DNA of 64,000 bases from JAJRXC01 sp047639555. GTDB taxonomy: Bacteria; Actinomycetota; Acidimicrobiia; Acidimicrobiales; Aldehydirespiratoraceae. Under the pieces are notes generated by a model. It was not told where the DNA came from. It was given only the letters and a program-made list of their open reading frames with translations, and did no database searches. Of this stretch, positions 51,835 through 60,329 are shown in pieces. The number at the start of each line of letters is the position of its first letter. The stretch's first letter is position 1. Location of the stretch: contig JBLIOE010000005.1 in assembly GCA_047639555.1 (NCBI GenBank), forward strand, positions 62,001-126,000, written 5' to 3'. Both the position numbers and the translations under genes were made by a program.

Positions 51835-52716
51835 TTGGGTGCGGCCTGCCTCCGCCGCGGCCGGATGTTCGCCCAGCGCCCAGCCGAGCGTCCGCATGAG
51901 AATCGTGGCGGCGGGCCGGATCGCAAACGGTTCGGCGAGCGGGGCCACCGGAAGTCGGAGCCGCCACCGAGCCCACGTGGGCAACATCGACGCGGCCGCG
52001 GCGAAGAGCAGGCCGTAGCTCGGGCGTGTCGCGAGCGGCAGCGGCGGCCACGCGAGAAACCGAATCGTCTCGCGCGCTTGTGCTCCGACATGGAATTCGG
52101 GCCGATAGGCGTCGAGCACCGCGTTGAGATCGTCCCGGCTTCGAGGAGCTCGGAGCACGCCGAGACCTTCGGCGATCACGGCCATCTCTTCGACGTAGAG
52201 GTCGGGGGTGGACGGGCGCAACGACGTGGCGCCATAGCGCTCGCGGGCCCGCAGGAAGCTGTCGACTTCGGTGCAATGCACGAACTGCAGCAGGTGCGGG
52301 TCGGTCGCCTCGTAGCGACGACCGTCGGGTGCAACACCCTGTACCCGTTCGTGCACCTTGCGGACGACTCGTATTGCTCGTTTGGCGTCGTCGGTGGTGC
52401 CGAAGGTGGTGGTGCCAACGAAACCACCGGTGCGGTGAAGTCGTCCGAGCGGATCGCTGCGGTAGTTGGAATGATCGGCAACACCCGCCATCGCGAGCGG
52501 ATGCATCGTCTGCAGGAGTAGTGCCCGAATCCCGCCGATGATCATCGAGGCGTCGCCATGGACTTCCCATGTGGCGCTGCCGGGGCCGAAGAGACCCGGG
52601 TCCTTGTCGAACGATGCGGCCCGTTCGGGCATCTGGTCGGTGCCCGACAACACGCGACGAATGCCGCGGCCGAACTGGGTTCGGAGTTCGTCAAAGGGTG
52701 TTGGGGCGGAGATCAC
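51832..52716 (-). CDS. Oxygenase MpaB family protein (DUF2236)
   Basis: The 294-residue protein matches the DUF2236/MpaB-like family: GDASMIIGGIRALLLQTMHPLAMAGVADHS, DPLGRLHRTGGF and FVHCTEVDSFL. Members bind heme b through a conserved His and include latex-clearing protein-type rubber oxygenases, but most are uncharacterised. Start is GTG 52716 with TAAGCT eight bases upstream. The 166 bases upstream (52717-52882) hold no other gene. Confidence 0.88.
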   Translation of the reverse strand: MISAPTPFDELRTQFGRGIRRVLSGTDQMPERAASFDKDPGLFGPGSATWEVHGDASMIIGGIRALLLQTMHPLAMAGVADHSNYRSDPLGRLHRTGGFVGTTTFGTTDDAKRAIRVVRKVHERVQGVAPDGRRYEATDPHLLQFVHCTEVDSFLRARERYGATSLRPSTPDLYVEEMAVIAEGLGVLRAPRSRDDLNAVLDAYRPEFHVGAQARETIRFLAWPPLPLATRPSYGLLFAAAASMLPTWARWRLRLPVAPLAEPFAIRPAATILMRTLGWALGEHPAAAEAGRTQ

Positions 52717-52724
52717 GCAGTCTC

Positions 52725-52730
52725 AGCTTA
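52725..52730 (-). promoter_or_regulatory. -10 box TAAGCT for the MpaB-like gene
   Basis: TAAGCT on the minus strand ends eight bases before the GTG at 52716, consistent with a leaderless start. Confidence 0.55.
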
Positions 52731-52882
52731 GAAGCGTGACCCCCACTGGCCGAATCGGGCGGTTCAGCGGCGCCCCGGGGAGCATCAACACTGGGCGCCG
52801 TTCGTGTATTTGCACCGTACGAAATCCGAGCAGACGCGTCGAATGAATTTGATGCCCGATGGGTCGCGGCGGTGAGCGCGAG

Positions 52883-53083
52883 CTAGCGACTGGCGAAGAA
52901 GGGGCGGCGGAGCGGGGTGTCGCCGCGACCGGCGGTGACCGGTTCGCGCCGCGGATCCTCAAACACGCGGCAGTCACACCACATGCAGGCTTGGTTGCTG
53001 AAGCCGTGACAGTGCGAACCCTCGTGGTGGCCACATGAACAGTGGCGTTCCGGCTCAAAGAGCGCATCGATGAACGAACTCAC
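52883..53083 (-). CDS. Small Cys/His-rich protein, probable metal binder
   Basis: From GTG 53083 (start VSSFIDALFEPERHCSCGH) the frame encodes 66 residues with six Cys and five or six His packed into about 30 residues: HCSCGHHEGSHCHGF, then NQACMWCDCRVFEDP. The tail is basic. The spacing suggests one or two zinc sites. TTG at 53116 in the same frame is an alternative start. No family is recognised. Confidence 0.6.
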   Translation of the reverse strand: MSSFIDALFEPERHCSCGHHEGSHCHGFSNQACMWCDCRVFEDPRREPVTAGRGDTPLRRPFFASR

Positions 53084-53136
53084 CCCCACCCATCGGCCCC
53101 CAAGTTGGGAAATCAAATAGGGCGCTATTTGGTGGG

Positions 53137-54273
53137 CTATTTAGATTGGATGGTGACGTCGGACGTGACGCTCCCGTCGAGACCGATGGGGCTCTCATCG
53201 ATGCCGAAGACGAAACGGAAGAAGCCGGTGGTGGCTTGATGAATTCCCGGCCACACCTCTTGGACCGGACGGTTTGGGTCCTCACAACCATCGGTGCCGA
53301 GGCGGCGAATGCCGTCGTTCAGGAAATCAGCGAGTCCGGCCGCGTCGGCGAGGTCGATCAGCGTCGCATCGCCGTCGCCGACGGCACAGAGATCGCTGAA
53401 CGCGAGGTGGCCGCTGTCGGCGAACTCGAGGTACCAGCTTGGGGCGGGCGCGGCGCTGAAGGCATCGGCGGTGCGTCCCGGTTCGACGATCGTGTCGATT
53501 TCGCCGGCCATGAACAATGAAGGAACGTCGGGTAACGGCTCATCACTGAACGCTCCCGATGCGTAGCTGACATAGCCGGCGATATCGCCGGCGCTCGCCA
53601 CGGCGAGGGTGGTGCCGCCGCCGGCCGAGTGACCGCTCATCCCTACTCGGGACTCATCGATAATCGGGCCGAAGGTTTCGTCGGCGAGAACGAGTTCCCG
53701 CATCGCGAAGACGTCTTCGGTGGACGGTCGAGCGTCCTCGGGGGGAGCGAGCATGTTGATGAGCGCCCGCGATGGATGGTCAGTCGATGAGACGACCATG
53801 CCCCAAGAGGCGAGATGGTGGACGAGTCGCGAGGACTGCAATCGAAATGCGGTTGAGCCATGGCTGAACATCACAAGGGGGAAGGGACCGTCGGTTGCCG
53901 TCGTTGCATCCCGCCCGGCCGCGATCGTGAGCCGGTCGTTGATGTCATCGGGAACGAGGTCACGCATGATCGTCGGTGTGAAGTCGCGAACTGCGTAGGT
54001 GTCGGTCTGCCCAATCGCGTCGTCGCCCGCCGGGTACCAGATCTCGACGAGTTCGCCCGATGCCAGCTCACGAGTGGTAATGCCGACGGGGTAGGGGCCG
54101 ACCTCCGCAAGCTCCTCGGCGGTCACCGCGGTGTCAGGCGCCTCGGTCGTGGTTGTTGTGGTTTCGACGTCGTCGGCCGGTGTCGAGGTCGGAGCGGTAG
54201 GAGCAGGGTCTTCGTCTCCACATCCCGAGGCGAAAATGGCGATGGCGAAGAGGCTGACAAGAACACGGCGCAT
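53137..54273 (-). CDS. Lipoprotein alpha/beta hydrolase, PAF-acetylhydrolase/dienelactone-hydrolase-like
   Basis: The 378-residue protein has a lipoprotein signal (FASGC, C18), a Thr-rich linker (residues 37-45), then a hydrolase domain. FSHGS (136-140) forms the oxyanion hole, S216 in GHSAGG is the nucleophile, AGEID gives the acid and DSGHLAFSD the His. The pattern resembles secreted esterases of the PAF-AH-like/cutinase-like group. It would act outside the membrane on ester substrates. TAAGTT six bases before ATG 54273 supports the start. Confidence 0.9.
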   Translation of the reverse strand: MRRVLVSLFAIAIFASGCGDEDPAPTAPTSTPADDVETTTTTTEAPDTAVTAEELAEVGPYPVGITTRELASGELVEIWYPAGDDAIGQTDTYAVRDFTPTIMRDLVPDDINDRLTIAAGRDATTATDGPFPLVMFSHGSTAFRLQSSRLVHHLASWGMVVSSTDHPSRALINMLAPPEDARPSTEDVFAMRELVLADETFGPIIDESRVGMSGHSAGGGTTLAVASAGDIAGYVSYASGAFSDEPLPDVPSLFMAGEIDTIVEPGRTADAFSAAPAPSWYLEFADSGHLAFSDLCAVGDGDATLIDLADAAGLADFLNDGIRRLGTDGCEDPNRPVQEVWPGIHQATTGFFRFVFGIDESPIGLDGSVTSDVTIQSK

Positions 54274-54279
54274 CCGCGA

Positions 54280-54285
54280 AACTTA
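54280..54285 (-). promoter_or_regulatory. -10 box TAAGTT for the lipoprotein hydrolase gene
   Basis: TAAGTT on the minus strand ends six bases before ATG 54273. Confidence 0.5.
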
Positions 54286-54377
54286 GGTCGACCGGCCCGG
54301 CTCTGCCAAGATCTCGCATTCGGCGCGTAGATGTGTTCGACTCGGGTCCGCCGAACGAATGCCGCCAAGGAGCAACG

Positions 54378-55028
54378 ATGGACATCAGAGAAGCGCTGTA
54401 CACGACCCGAGCAATGCGTCGTGTGAAGCCCGACCCGGTGCCGAATGAAGTGCAGGCCCGCATGCTCGATGCCGCGATCCGTGCCCCGACCGGCGGCAAC
54501 GCGCAGGGTTGGCGCTTCCTTCTCGTTGACGACAAGGACCAGATCGCAAAGATCGCCGCTCTCTACGCCGAGTGCATCGACATGCTCTTCACCACGATCT
54601 ACAAGGACCAAGCCGAGCACGCTGAATCCTCCAACGATTCCGAGGCCGTCCAGTTCAAGACGATGATGAACTCCGTGCGCTGGGCGCAGGAAAACTTCGC
54701 GTCGTATCCGCTGCTGCTCTTCGCGTTCGATCAATTCGACACCACCGGTGGTTCGATCTTCCCGGCGGTTTGGAGCGCGATGCTGCAGGCCCGGGCCGAT
54801 GGTGTCGGTTCGTCGCTGACGAGCGTGCTGCTCTTCAAGAACGACGAGACACTCGACGTCTTGGACGTGCCCAAGGAAGAGGGCTGGAAAATGTCGTGCT
54901 GCGTGCCCTTCGGCTACCCGACGGGCAAGTGGGGAGTGCCGAAGCGGCGCCCGGCCCATGAGGTCTCGTATCGCAACACGTGGGGCGGGCCGCTGGGCCT
55001 CGAGATCGACGAGCCGCTCTGGCCGTAG
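54378..55028 (+). CDS. Nitroreductase-family FMN oxidoreductase
   Basis: The 216-residue enzyme has the family pattern: IREALYTTRAMRRVKPDPV near the N-terminus (FMN phosphate arginines), IRAPTGGNAQGWRF, and a C-terminal CVPFGYPTGKWG loop before a basic segment. Members use FMN and NAD(P)H on quinones, nitro compounds or other acceptors. ATG 54378 has a good AAGGAG five bases upstream, one of the few clear Shine-Dalgarno sites here outside operons. An earlier in-frame ATG lacks a site. Confidence 0.92.
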   Translation: MDIREALYTTRAMRRVKPDPVPNEVQARMLDAAIRAPTGGNAQGWRFLLVDDKDQIAKIAALYAECIDMLFTTIYKDQAEHAESSNDSEAVQFKTMMNSVRWAQENFASYPLLLFAFDQFDTTGGSIFPAVWSAMLQARADGVGSSLTSVLLFKNDETLDVLDVPKEEGWKMSCCVPFGYPTGKWGVPKRRPAHEVSYRNTWGGPLGLEIDEPLWP

Positions 55029-55041
55029 CCACGCGGCTTGG

Positions 55042-55548
55042 CTAGTCCCAGGTCCACTTTGTTGCGGCGCGCTCGAATTCTTCGGCTGTTTCGATGAGAC
55101 CGAACGCCCGCTTCGGGACAATCTCGAAGCATGCGTTCGTCTGGAGAAACTCCACCATGGTTTCTGGTTCGATCAGCGGTTCGTCTTTGTATTTCTCGGC
55201 GTAGAGCACGGCCATGGCCAGCAGCGCGTCGCCCGAGATCTCCTTGGCGACACCCTCGATCGACACCACATGGACGGCGTCGTCGTTGGTCACGACCACC
55301 TGGTCGTTCGCCGCGAGGTTGCGAACTTTTCGGGCGGACTTCGCGCAACTGAAGCCGAATCGCTCCCGGTCAGGCATCCATACACCCCACACCGGCATCG
55401 AGTGCGGGCGGCCTGCCGCGTTGACCGTTACGAGCCAATAATTGCGAGATTCGCCGAGCCGTTCTTCGGCCCAACTCCACGGCATAGCGCCGTCGAGCTC
55501 TTTGGGAACGCCGTAGTCGGCCATGTCTGGACGAGAAATGTTCGGCAT
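55042..55548 (-). CDS. Pyridoxamine-phosphate-oxidase-fold (PPOX) flavin/F420-type protein
   Basis: The 168-residue protein has the split-barrel fold pattern: ESRNYWLVTVNAAGRPHSMPVWGVW (strands 1-2), FGFSCAKSARKVRNLAANDQVVVT and a downstream VEGVAKEI-like strand. Actinobacterial homologues use FMN, F420 or heme; which one is not clear. ATG 55548 has TAGTCT six bases upstream, on the opposite strand and just 28 bases from the HyuA start. Confidence 0.87.
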   Translation of the reverse strand: MPNISRPDMADYGVPKELDGAMPWSWAEERLGESRNYWLVTVNAAGRPHSMPVWGVWMPDRERFGFSCAKSARKVRNLAANDQVVVTNDDAVHVVSIEGVAKEISGDALLAMAVLYAEKYKDEPLIEPETMVEFLQTNACFEIVPKRAFGLIETAEEFERAATKWTWD

Positions 55549-55554
55549 CGGGCG

Positions 55555-55560
55555 AGACTA
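55555..55560 (-). promoter_or_regulatory. -10 box TAGTCT for the PPOX gene
   Basis: TAGTCT on the minus strand ends six bases before ATG 55548. A plus-strand CAGAAT box for the divergent gene begins four bases away. Confidence 0.55.
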
Positions 55561-55564
55561 GGGG

Positions 55565-55570
55565 CAGAAT
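55565..55570 (+). promoter_or_regulatory. Possible -10 box CAGAAT for the HyuA-like gene
   Basis: CAGAAT ends six bases before ATG 55577. A -35 for it would fall within the start region of the divergent PPOX gene. Confidence 0.4.
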
Positions 55571-55576
55571 GTGCCG

Positions 55577-57580
55577 ATGTCCGAGGCCCGTACGGTGTTC
55601 GTTGGTGTGGATACGGGTGGCACCTACACGGATGCGGTCGTCTACGACGAGCAGGCGGGCGAAGTGCTCGCGAAGGCGAAGTCGCCGACGACACACGACG
55701 ATCTCGCGATCGGCATCCGCGGCGCAATCGAGGCGGTGCTCGAACTCGTCGACATAGACGTCGACGCGATTGGCCTGGTGTCGCTCTCCACCACGCTGGC
55801 CACCAACGCGCTGGTGGAAGGTATGGGCCGCCCCGCGTGTCTCGTCATGATCGGGTTCGGTGACGAGGCGCTCGACCGAGGCGGGCTGCGGGAGGCACTC
55901 GGCGCCGATGCGGTGATCACCCTCGATGGCGGCCACACATCTCACGGCACGCCGCAGGCCGATCTCGATGTCGATGCCCTGCGGGTGGCGCTTGACGCGT
56001 TGCCTTCGGACGTCGAAGGGTTTGCCGTCACCGCCCAGTTCGGCGTTCGCAATCCCGAACACGAGCTTGCGGCCCGTGACCTCATCCGAGAGATCACGGG
56101 GTTGCCGGTCACGTGCAGCCATGAGCTGTCCGATGGCCTCAACGGGCCAAAACGATCGGTCACCGCGCTGCTCAACGCCCGCCTGATCGCGATGATCGAA
56201 GAGCTTGTCGCGACCACGGCCGCGGTCCTTGTCGACTGCGGCATCGATGCGCCGATCATGGTGGTCCGGGGGAACGGCAGCCTGGTGTCGGCTGACTTCG
56301 TGCGTGACCGGCCGGTCGAGACGATCCTGTCGGGTCCGGCCGCGAGTCTGGTCGGCGCGTCCCATCTCGCCGCGCTCGACGATGCGATCATTTCCGACAT
56401 CGGCGGCACCACCACCGATATCGCCGTGCTCCGCGGTGGGCTGCCTGAGTTCGGCTCCCAGGGCGCCACGGTTGGCGGCCATCAGACGATGGTGGAAGCG
56501 GTGCTGATGCACACCCATGGCATCGGCGGGGATAGTGAGATCACCTTGGCGGATCGCGCCGCAGGTGCACAGTTGGTTGTTGGTCCGCGCCGAGTGGTTC
56601 CGATCGCTCTCTCGGCGGAGACCGATTCGGACATCATCGAATCGACGCTGACCCGACAGATCCACTCGGATACGCCGCCGGCCGAATCTGCGGGCGTCTT
56701 CGTCCGCGTCACCGCACGGGCGGTTGGCGCTTCCCTTGACCGAACTGAGTCGGCGGTGATCGCGGCAATAGGCGACCGGCTGGCGGCCATGGACCTCGTG
56801 GTAGCGACGAGTCTCGAAACGCGGGCCCTGCGTCGACTGGTGTCGCGGGGCTTCGTACGGCTGTCGTCGTTCACGCCGACCGACGCGAGTCATGTGCTGG
56901 GTGACCAGTCCACTCACGACGCGCGCTTGTCGACCATGGCCGCATCGCTGTTTGCGCAGCGCCGTGATCGCTACGGCAACCCGATCGCCGCATCGGCCAA
57001 GGAGTTCTCGACCGCCGTCGTCGATCACCTCGTGCGCCGGTCGGCCGAAGCGCTTCTCGAAGCCGCGCTTATCCGCGACGGTCTTCCTCCGGAATCGATC
57101 GACAGCGCGCTCGTGGACGCGGCGTTCGCTGGCACCCCATCGACCACCCGCATCGATGTCGGGCTGGCCGTGCCCCTTGTTGGTCTTGGTGCGCCAGCGG
57201 CCACCTACTATCCGGCGATCGGTGCCCTTCTCGGCACCCGCGTCGAGATCCCCGAGCACGCCGATGTCGCGAACGCCATCGGCGCCGTTGTCGGCAAGGT
57301 GCGTATTCGCCGACAAGTGACCGTCACCGCGCCTCGCCGTGGGATCTTCCGCATCCATGCTGGAACCGAGATCGAGACGGTCTACGAACAAGCTGATGCG
57401 CAGGCGCGTGCGCTCGAAGTAGGCCGGGAAGCCGTTGCTCGCGAAATGGTGTTGGCCGGCGCGCCGGAGTTCGAAGTCGAGACCCACTGGCACGCGAAGT
57501 CAGCCGAAGTCGATGGCCGCGAATTGTTCGTCGAAGGCACGGCGACAGTGATCGCCAGCGGCCGACCGAAGCTCGATTGA
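55577..57580 (+). CDS. Hydantoinase/oxoprolinase family protein (HyuA-like)
   Basis: The 667-residue protein matches HyuA-type subunits of ATP-dependent hydantoinases, 5-oxoprolinases and acetone carboxylases. VDTGGTYTDAVVYD near the N-terminus binds ATP phosphate, SLSTTLATNALVEG follows, and SDIGGTTTDIAVLRGG is the second phosphate-binding motif of the actin-like ATPase fold. The HyuB subunit, usually adjacent, is not present here, so the partner must be elsewhere or the protein acts alone. ATG 55577 is preferred to GTG 55571 by promoter spacing. Confidence 0.9.
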   Translation: MSEARTVFVGVDTGGTYTDAVVYDEQAGEVLAKAKSPTTHDDLAIGIRGAIEAVLELVDIDVDAIGLVSLSTTLATNALVEGMGRPACLVMIGFGDEALDRGGLREALGADAVITLDGGHTSHGTPQADLDVDALRVALDALPSDVEGFAVTAQFGVRNPEHELAARDLIREITGLPVTCSHELSDGLNGPKRSVTALLNARLIAMIEELVATTAAVLVDCGIDAPIMVVRGNGSLVSADFVRDRPVETILSGPAASLVGASHLAALDDAIISDIGGTTTDIAVLRGGLPEFGSQGATVGGHQTMVEAVLMHTHGIGGDSEITLADRAAGAQLVVGPRRVVPIALSAETDSDIIESTLTRQIHSDTPPAESAGVFVRVTARAVGASLDRTESAVIAAIGDRLAAMDLVVATSLETRALRRLVSRGFVRLSSFTPTDASHVLGDQSTHDARLSTMAASLFAQRRDRYGNPIAASAKEFSTAVVDHLVRRSAEALLEAALIRDGLPPESIDSALVDAAFAGTPSTTRIDVGLAVPLVGLGAPAATYYPAIGALLGTRVEIPEHADVANAIGAVVGKVRIRRQVTVTAPRRGIFRIHAGTEIETVYEQADAQARALEVGREAVAREMVLAGAPEFEVETHWHAKSAEVDGRELFVEGTATVIASGRPKLD

Positions 57581-57601
57581 ATCGACCACTACCGTCGCGG
57601 C

Positions 57602-58004
57602 ATGCAGGACAAGTTTGCTGGGGGCGATCCCGAGTACATCCGCATGACCCGATACGGCACTACCGAGAAGCTGGCGGCCCAGGCGCACCTTCACGGACCT
57701 CGGTGTCGGAACGGCGGTCTTTGACGGGACCGTGTCGGGATTCGGCCTGGAGAACGGTCCCGCGATGCTTGAGGCGGTCTTCGAAGAGGTTGAGCTCCGT
57801 CGCTTCCCGGATCGGTTACTTGTTGCCGAGCCAAATGATGTTCTCGCGTATGCCGTCTCGTATCCGCCCGGCGAGGATGCGATACCCGAGCAGGTCAAGC
57901 ATCTTGAGGCCGAGATTTCCGCCGCGTTTGTTCGGGGCGACGGCGCGCTCGAGGTTGTGAAAGATGTCGGGCTCTTCCTCTGCCAAGGGCCACGATTTGG
58001 CTGA
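57602..58004 (+). pseudogene. Remnant of a SAM-dependent methyltransferase
   Basis: The first frame (57602-57724) encodes MQDKFAGGDPEYIRMTRYGTTEKLAAQA, typical of the N-terminus of small-molecule methyltransferases. Another frame then gives FTDLGVGTAVFDGTVSGFGLENGPAMLEAVFEEVELRRFPDRLLV to 58004, typical of their C-terminus. The SAM-binding core, normally about 100 residues with a VLELGCGTG-type motif, is missing, and the frame changes near 57690. This is an internal deletion with frameshift rather than a sequencing error. Confidence 0.75.
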
Positions 58005-58019
58005 CCAGCGGCGCCGCGA

Positions 58020-58559
58020 TCAGGCCGAACCGAAGCCCGGATCGGTATCGCACGCGCCGCGTGGTGGGGTGCGTGGCCAAACGAGGTAGTCGTCGACGAA
58101 GAGGCCGAACGTTGCGCCGGGGCGGGGGTTGCCCACGACTGTGCCGAAGCCTTCCGTGCCGAGGTGTTCGAATTCATCGAGGCTGATCTGTGTGACACAA
58201 ATCGGGCGGGCGCCGCGTAACACACTTGGTGAGTAGACCGCGAGAAGTGGTGTCCCACCGAACTTCTGGGGTTCGTGGTTTGTTGGTGACACGGCCGCCA
58301 TCAGCGCGACACCTCCAGTGAAGCTGGCGGCGAGGGCCGCGAATTCGCGGGCGAGTCCGAACGCCAGAAGGAGTGAGACGACGACGGCGCCGGTCACCAG
58401 GACGACCATCAGGCGTTCGGAGCGGCTCGAGTGTCGATCGTCGATGACCGTGGCCGCGCCGACGAAGGTGCGGTAGGGCCGAAGGGCGAGGTCTGGATCC
58501 TGGTCAATCAGAACGCGCGCCTGGAAGGCCCGTTGCTCTTCCTGCCAGCGCAAATCCAT
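58020..58559 (-). CDS. Hypothetical protein with two membrane helices
   Basis: The 179-residue protein has a soluble N-terminus (RWQEEQRAFQARVLID), two close helices (about 50-70 and 76-92) and a C-terminal soluble domain with a Pro/Gly-rich end. No family is recognised. ATG 58559 has TAGCTT seven bases upstream. It ends 15 bases from the convergent methyltransferase remnant. Confidence 0.65.
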   Translation of the reverse strand: MDLRWQEEQRAFQARVLIDQDPDLALRPYRTFVGAATVIDDRHSSRSERLMVVLVTGAVVVSLLLAFGLAREFAALAASFTGGVALMAAVSPTNHEPQKFGGTPLLAVYSPSVLRGARPICVTQISLDEFEHLGTEGFGTVVGNPRPGATFGLFVDDYLVWPRTPPRGACDTDPGFGSA

Positions 58560-58566
58560 GGCCGCG

Positions 58567-58572
58567 AAGCTA
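58567..58572 (-). promoter_or_regulatory. -10 box TAGCTT for the two-helix protein
   Basis: TAGCTT on the minus strand ends seven bases before ATG 58559. Confidence 0.5.
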
Positions 58573-58608
58573 CGCCGCCGGGTGCGTCGCGTGCGAGTCG
58601 CGCGAGAC

Positions 58609-59517
58609 TCAGGGCGTCCCGAACAACGGCTCCGGTCGACCCTGAATCCCTACATCGATCGACATCAGGTCTCCCGGCGAAAACCCATCGCGGCCCGGTT
58701 CAGGCGCGGTGGACCCGGCGGCGCCGATCGAGGTGACGTAGAGCGTCGACAGGTCAGGACCTCCGAAGGCCGGCATGGTCGGCTTCGAAACCGGCAGTTC
58801 GACGCGGCGGTCGATGACACCGTTCGGCGTGATCCGGATCACGGCCCAGTCGTAGATGGCGGCTGACCAATAGCAACCGTCGGCATCGAGACAAGCCCCG
58901 TCGGGTTTGCCGGGAAGCTGCCGATAGTTGAAGAACTCGCGGACATTGCTGCGCTGGCCCGTCTCCGCGTTGTAGTCGGCGACAAGCACGATGCGGGTGG
59001 GGGTGTCGGCGAAATACATGAGGCCGCGCTCGGCATCGAACGCGGTGCCGTTGGGAACACCAACCTCGCTCAGCAGCGTGTCGACCGTGCCGTCGGGCCC
59101 GATCCGGTAGAGCGCACCGTCACGGCGAAGGGCCTTGGTGTCAGGCCACATCGTGCCGCTCACCATGTGACCGGCGGGATCGACACGGCCGTCGTTGAAA
59201 CGGTTGAGCCCGGGCTCTTCGATCACCAGCCAGGGTGTGGTGATGCCCGATGGCCAGTCGAACCAGACCGCTTCGTGCTCACTGCAGAGGAGGAGCCGGC
59301 CCGGTTCGGTGGTGAGGGCGATTGACCCCGGCCGTCCGGGTGTCGCCCGGAATTCGTTGAGGCCCGTGGCCGAGTCGAGCCGGTGGATTCGGCGCTGATC
59401 GATATCGATCCAGTACAGGACTTGCTCGCTCTCGCTCCAGAGCGGACATTCGCCGAGCAGCGTGTCGCCGTGATGGGCGAGTTCGACGGTGGGCTCACTC
59501 ACGCGGCGGCTCTTCAT
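58609..59517 (-). CDS. SMP-30/gluconolactonase-family protein
   Basis: The 302-residue six-bladed propeller enzyme has the metal-site motifs of senescence marker protein-30/lactonases: GECPLW (E23), RFNDGRVDP, VPNGTAFD and KPDGACLDADGCYW. These enzymes hydrolyse sugar lactones using a divalent metal. A sugar-catabolic link with the nearby beta-galactosidase is possible but not shown. ATG 59517 (MKSRRVSEP) has TAACGT seven bases upstream; an upstream ATG at 59574 is less likely. Confidence 0.9.
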   Translation of the reverse strand: MKSRRVSEPTVELAHHGDTLLGECPLWSESEQVLYWIDIDQRRIHRLDSATGLNEFRATPGRPGSIALTTEPGRLLLCSEHEAVWFDWPSGITTPWLVIEEPGLNRFNDGRVDPAGHMVSGTMWPDTKALRRDGALYRIGPDGTVDTLLSEVGVPNGTAFDAERGLMYFADTPTRIVLVADYNAETGQRSNVREFFNYRQLPGKPDGACLDADGCYWSAAIYDWAVIRITPNGVIDRRVELPVSKPTMPAFGGPDLSTLYVTSIGAAGSTAPEPGRDGFSPGDLMSIDVGIQGRPEPLFGTP

Positions 59518-59524
59518 TCGCCGC

Positions 59525-59530
59525 ACGTTA
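59525..59530 (-). promoter_or_regulatory. -10 box TAACGT for the SMP-30 gene
   Basis: TAACGT on the minus strand ends seven bases before ATG 59517, giving a leaderless transcript. Confidence 0.55.
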
Positions 59531-59616
59531 TGTGGCTGCTGCTGGTTGCGGCAACCAGTGCTCGTCGCAACCACTTGCGGCTTGCGTTCTCGGTGGCGAA
59601 CCAGTTCAGTGTCCCC

Positions 59617-60303
59617 ATGAGAGCCACCGCCTTCCTCGCCGCTGCCGCGATCGTCCTTACAGCCTGCGGAGGTGGCGCGTCAGAAACGGATACTGCGACC
59701 TCGCCGGGGTTCGTCGAGCAGGGGGTAACCGTCGCCGAAGACGATGTCATCCCTACCACCACGACGGTTGCCCCCGTCGAGGGTGCGGTGGGCGCGTCGG
59801 AAGGCGTGGTCGACGATGATTCGACGGCCGATCCCGACGCCAACCCGACCGGCACCACGTTGCCGCAAAACGAGCAGTCGCAGGAGGAAAATGTCGATGA
59901 CTTGTTCGTGGCAATGCGCACGTTCAACTCATGCCTCGAGGAGCGGGGCCGGCCTTTCATCGGCTTCGACGCAAATGCGCCCGAGGACGATCCCCGAAAT
60001 GATCCGAGCTATCTCGAAGCGCTCGGCGACTGTGCCGCCATCAGCCGAATTCAGGATGCCCTAGCGGCCGCTGATCTTGGGTCGGAAGGGAAGACTCCTG
60101 AGGAGATCGAGGAACAGAATCGAGGGCTGATCCGATTCCAGACCTGTCTGCGCGGCCGTGGGTGGAACGTTGTCGATCCCGTGCCCGATGAGAACGGCCT
60201 GTTGGAGTTTGGCGATCTGGGTGCGCCCGACGGCGAGAACATCTTGGAGAGCGACGACCTGAACGAGTGTCGCGGTGAGGCAACGGCAGACGAAGACGAA
60301 TAA
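59617..60303 (+). CDS. Hypothetical lipoprotein
   Basis: The 228-residue protein begins MRATAFLAAAAIVLTAC, a clear lipoprotein signal with C17. A Thr/Asp-rich linker (about 25-95) leads to a soluble domain with four Cys in pairs (NSCLEERGRPF, GDCAAIS, QTCLRGRGW, ECRGEA), suggesting two disulfides. A repeated C-L-x-x-R/E-G-R pattern hints at an internal duplication. No family is recognised. Upstream in-frame ATGs overlap the divergent SMP-30 gene and are unlikely starts. Confidence 0.75.
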   Translation: MRATAFLAAAAIVLTACGGGASETDTATSPGFVEQGVTVAEDDVIPTTTTVAPVEGAVGASEGVVDDDSTADPDANPTGTTLPQNEQSQEENVDDLFVAMRTFNSCLEERGRPFIGFDANAPEDDPRNDPSYLEALGDCAAISRIQDALAAADLGSEGKTPEEIEEQNRGLIRFQTCLRGRGWNVVDPVPDENGLLEFGDLGAPDGENILESDDLNECRGEATADEDE

Positions 60304-60329
60304 CCCCGGCGAAGGAATCGTTGTAGTGG

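Noticed and set aside
55370..57493. Minus-strand frame of 707 codons opposite the HyuA-like gene
   Set aside because: Arg/Gly/Asp-rich composition without motifs, and HyuA has both ATP-binding signatures in its own frame.
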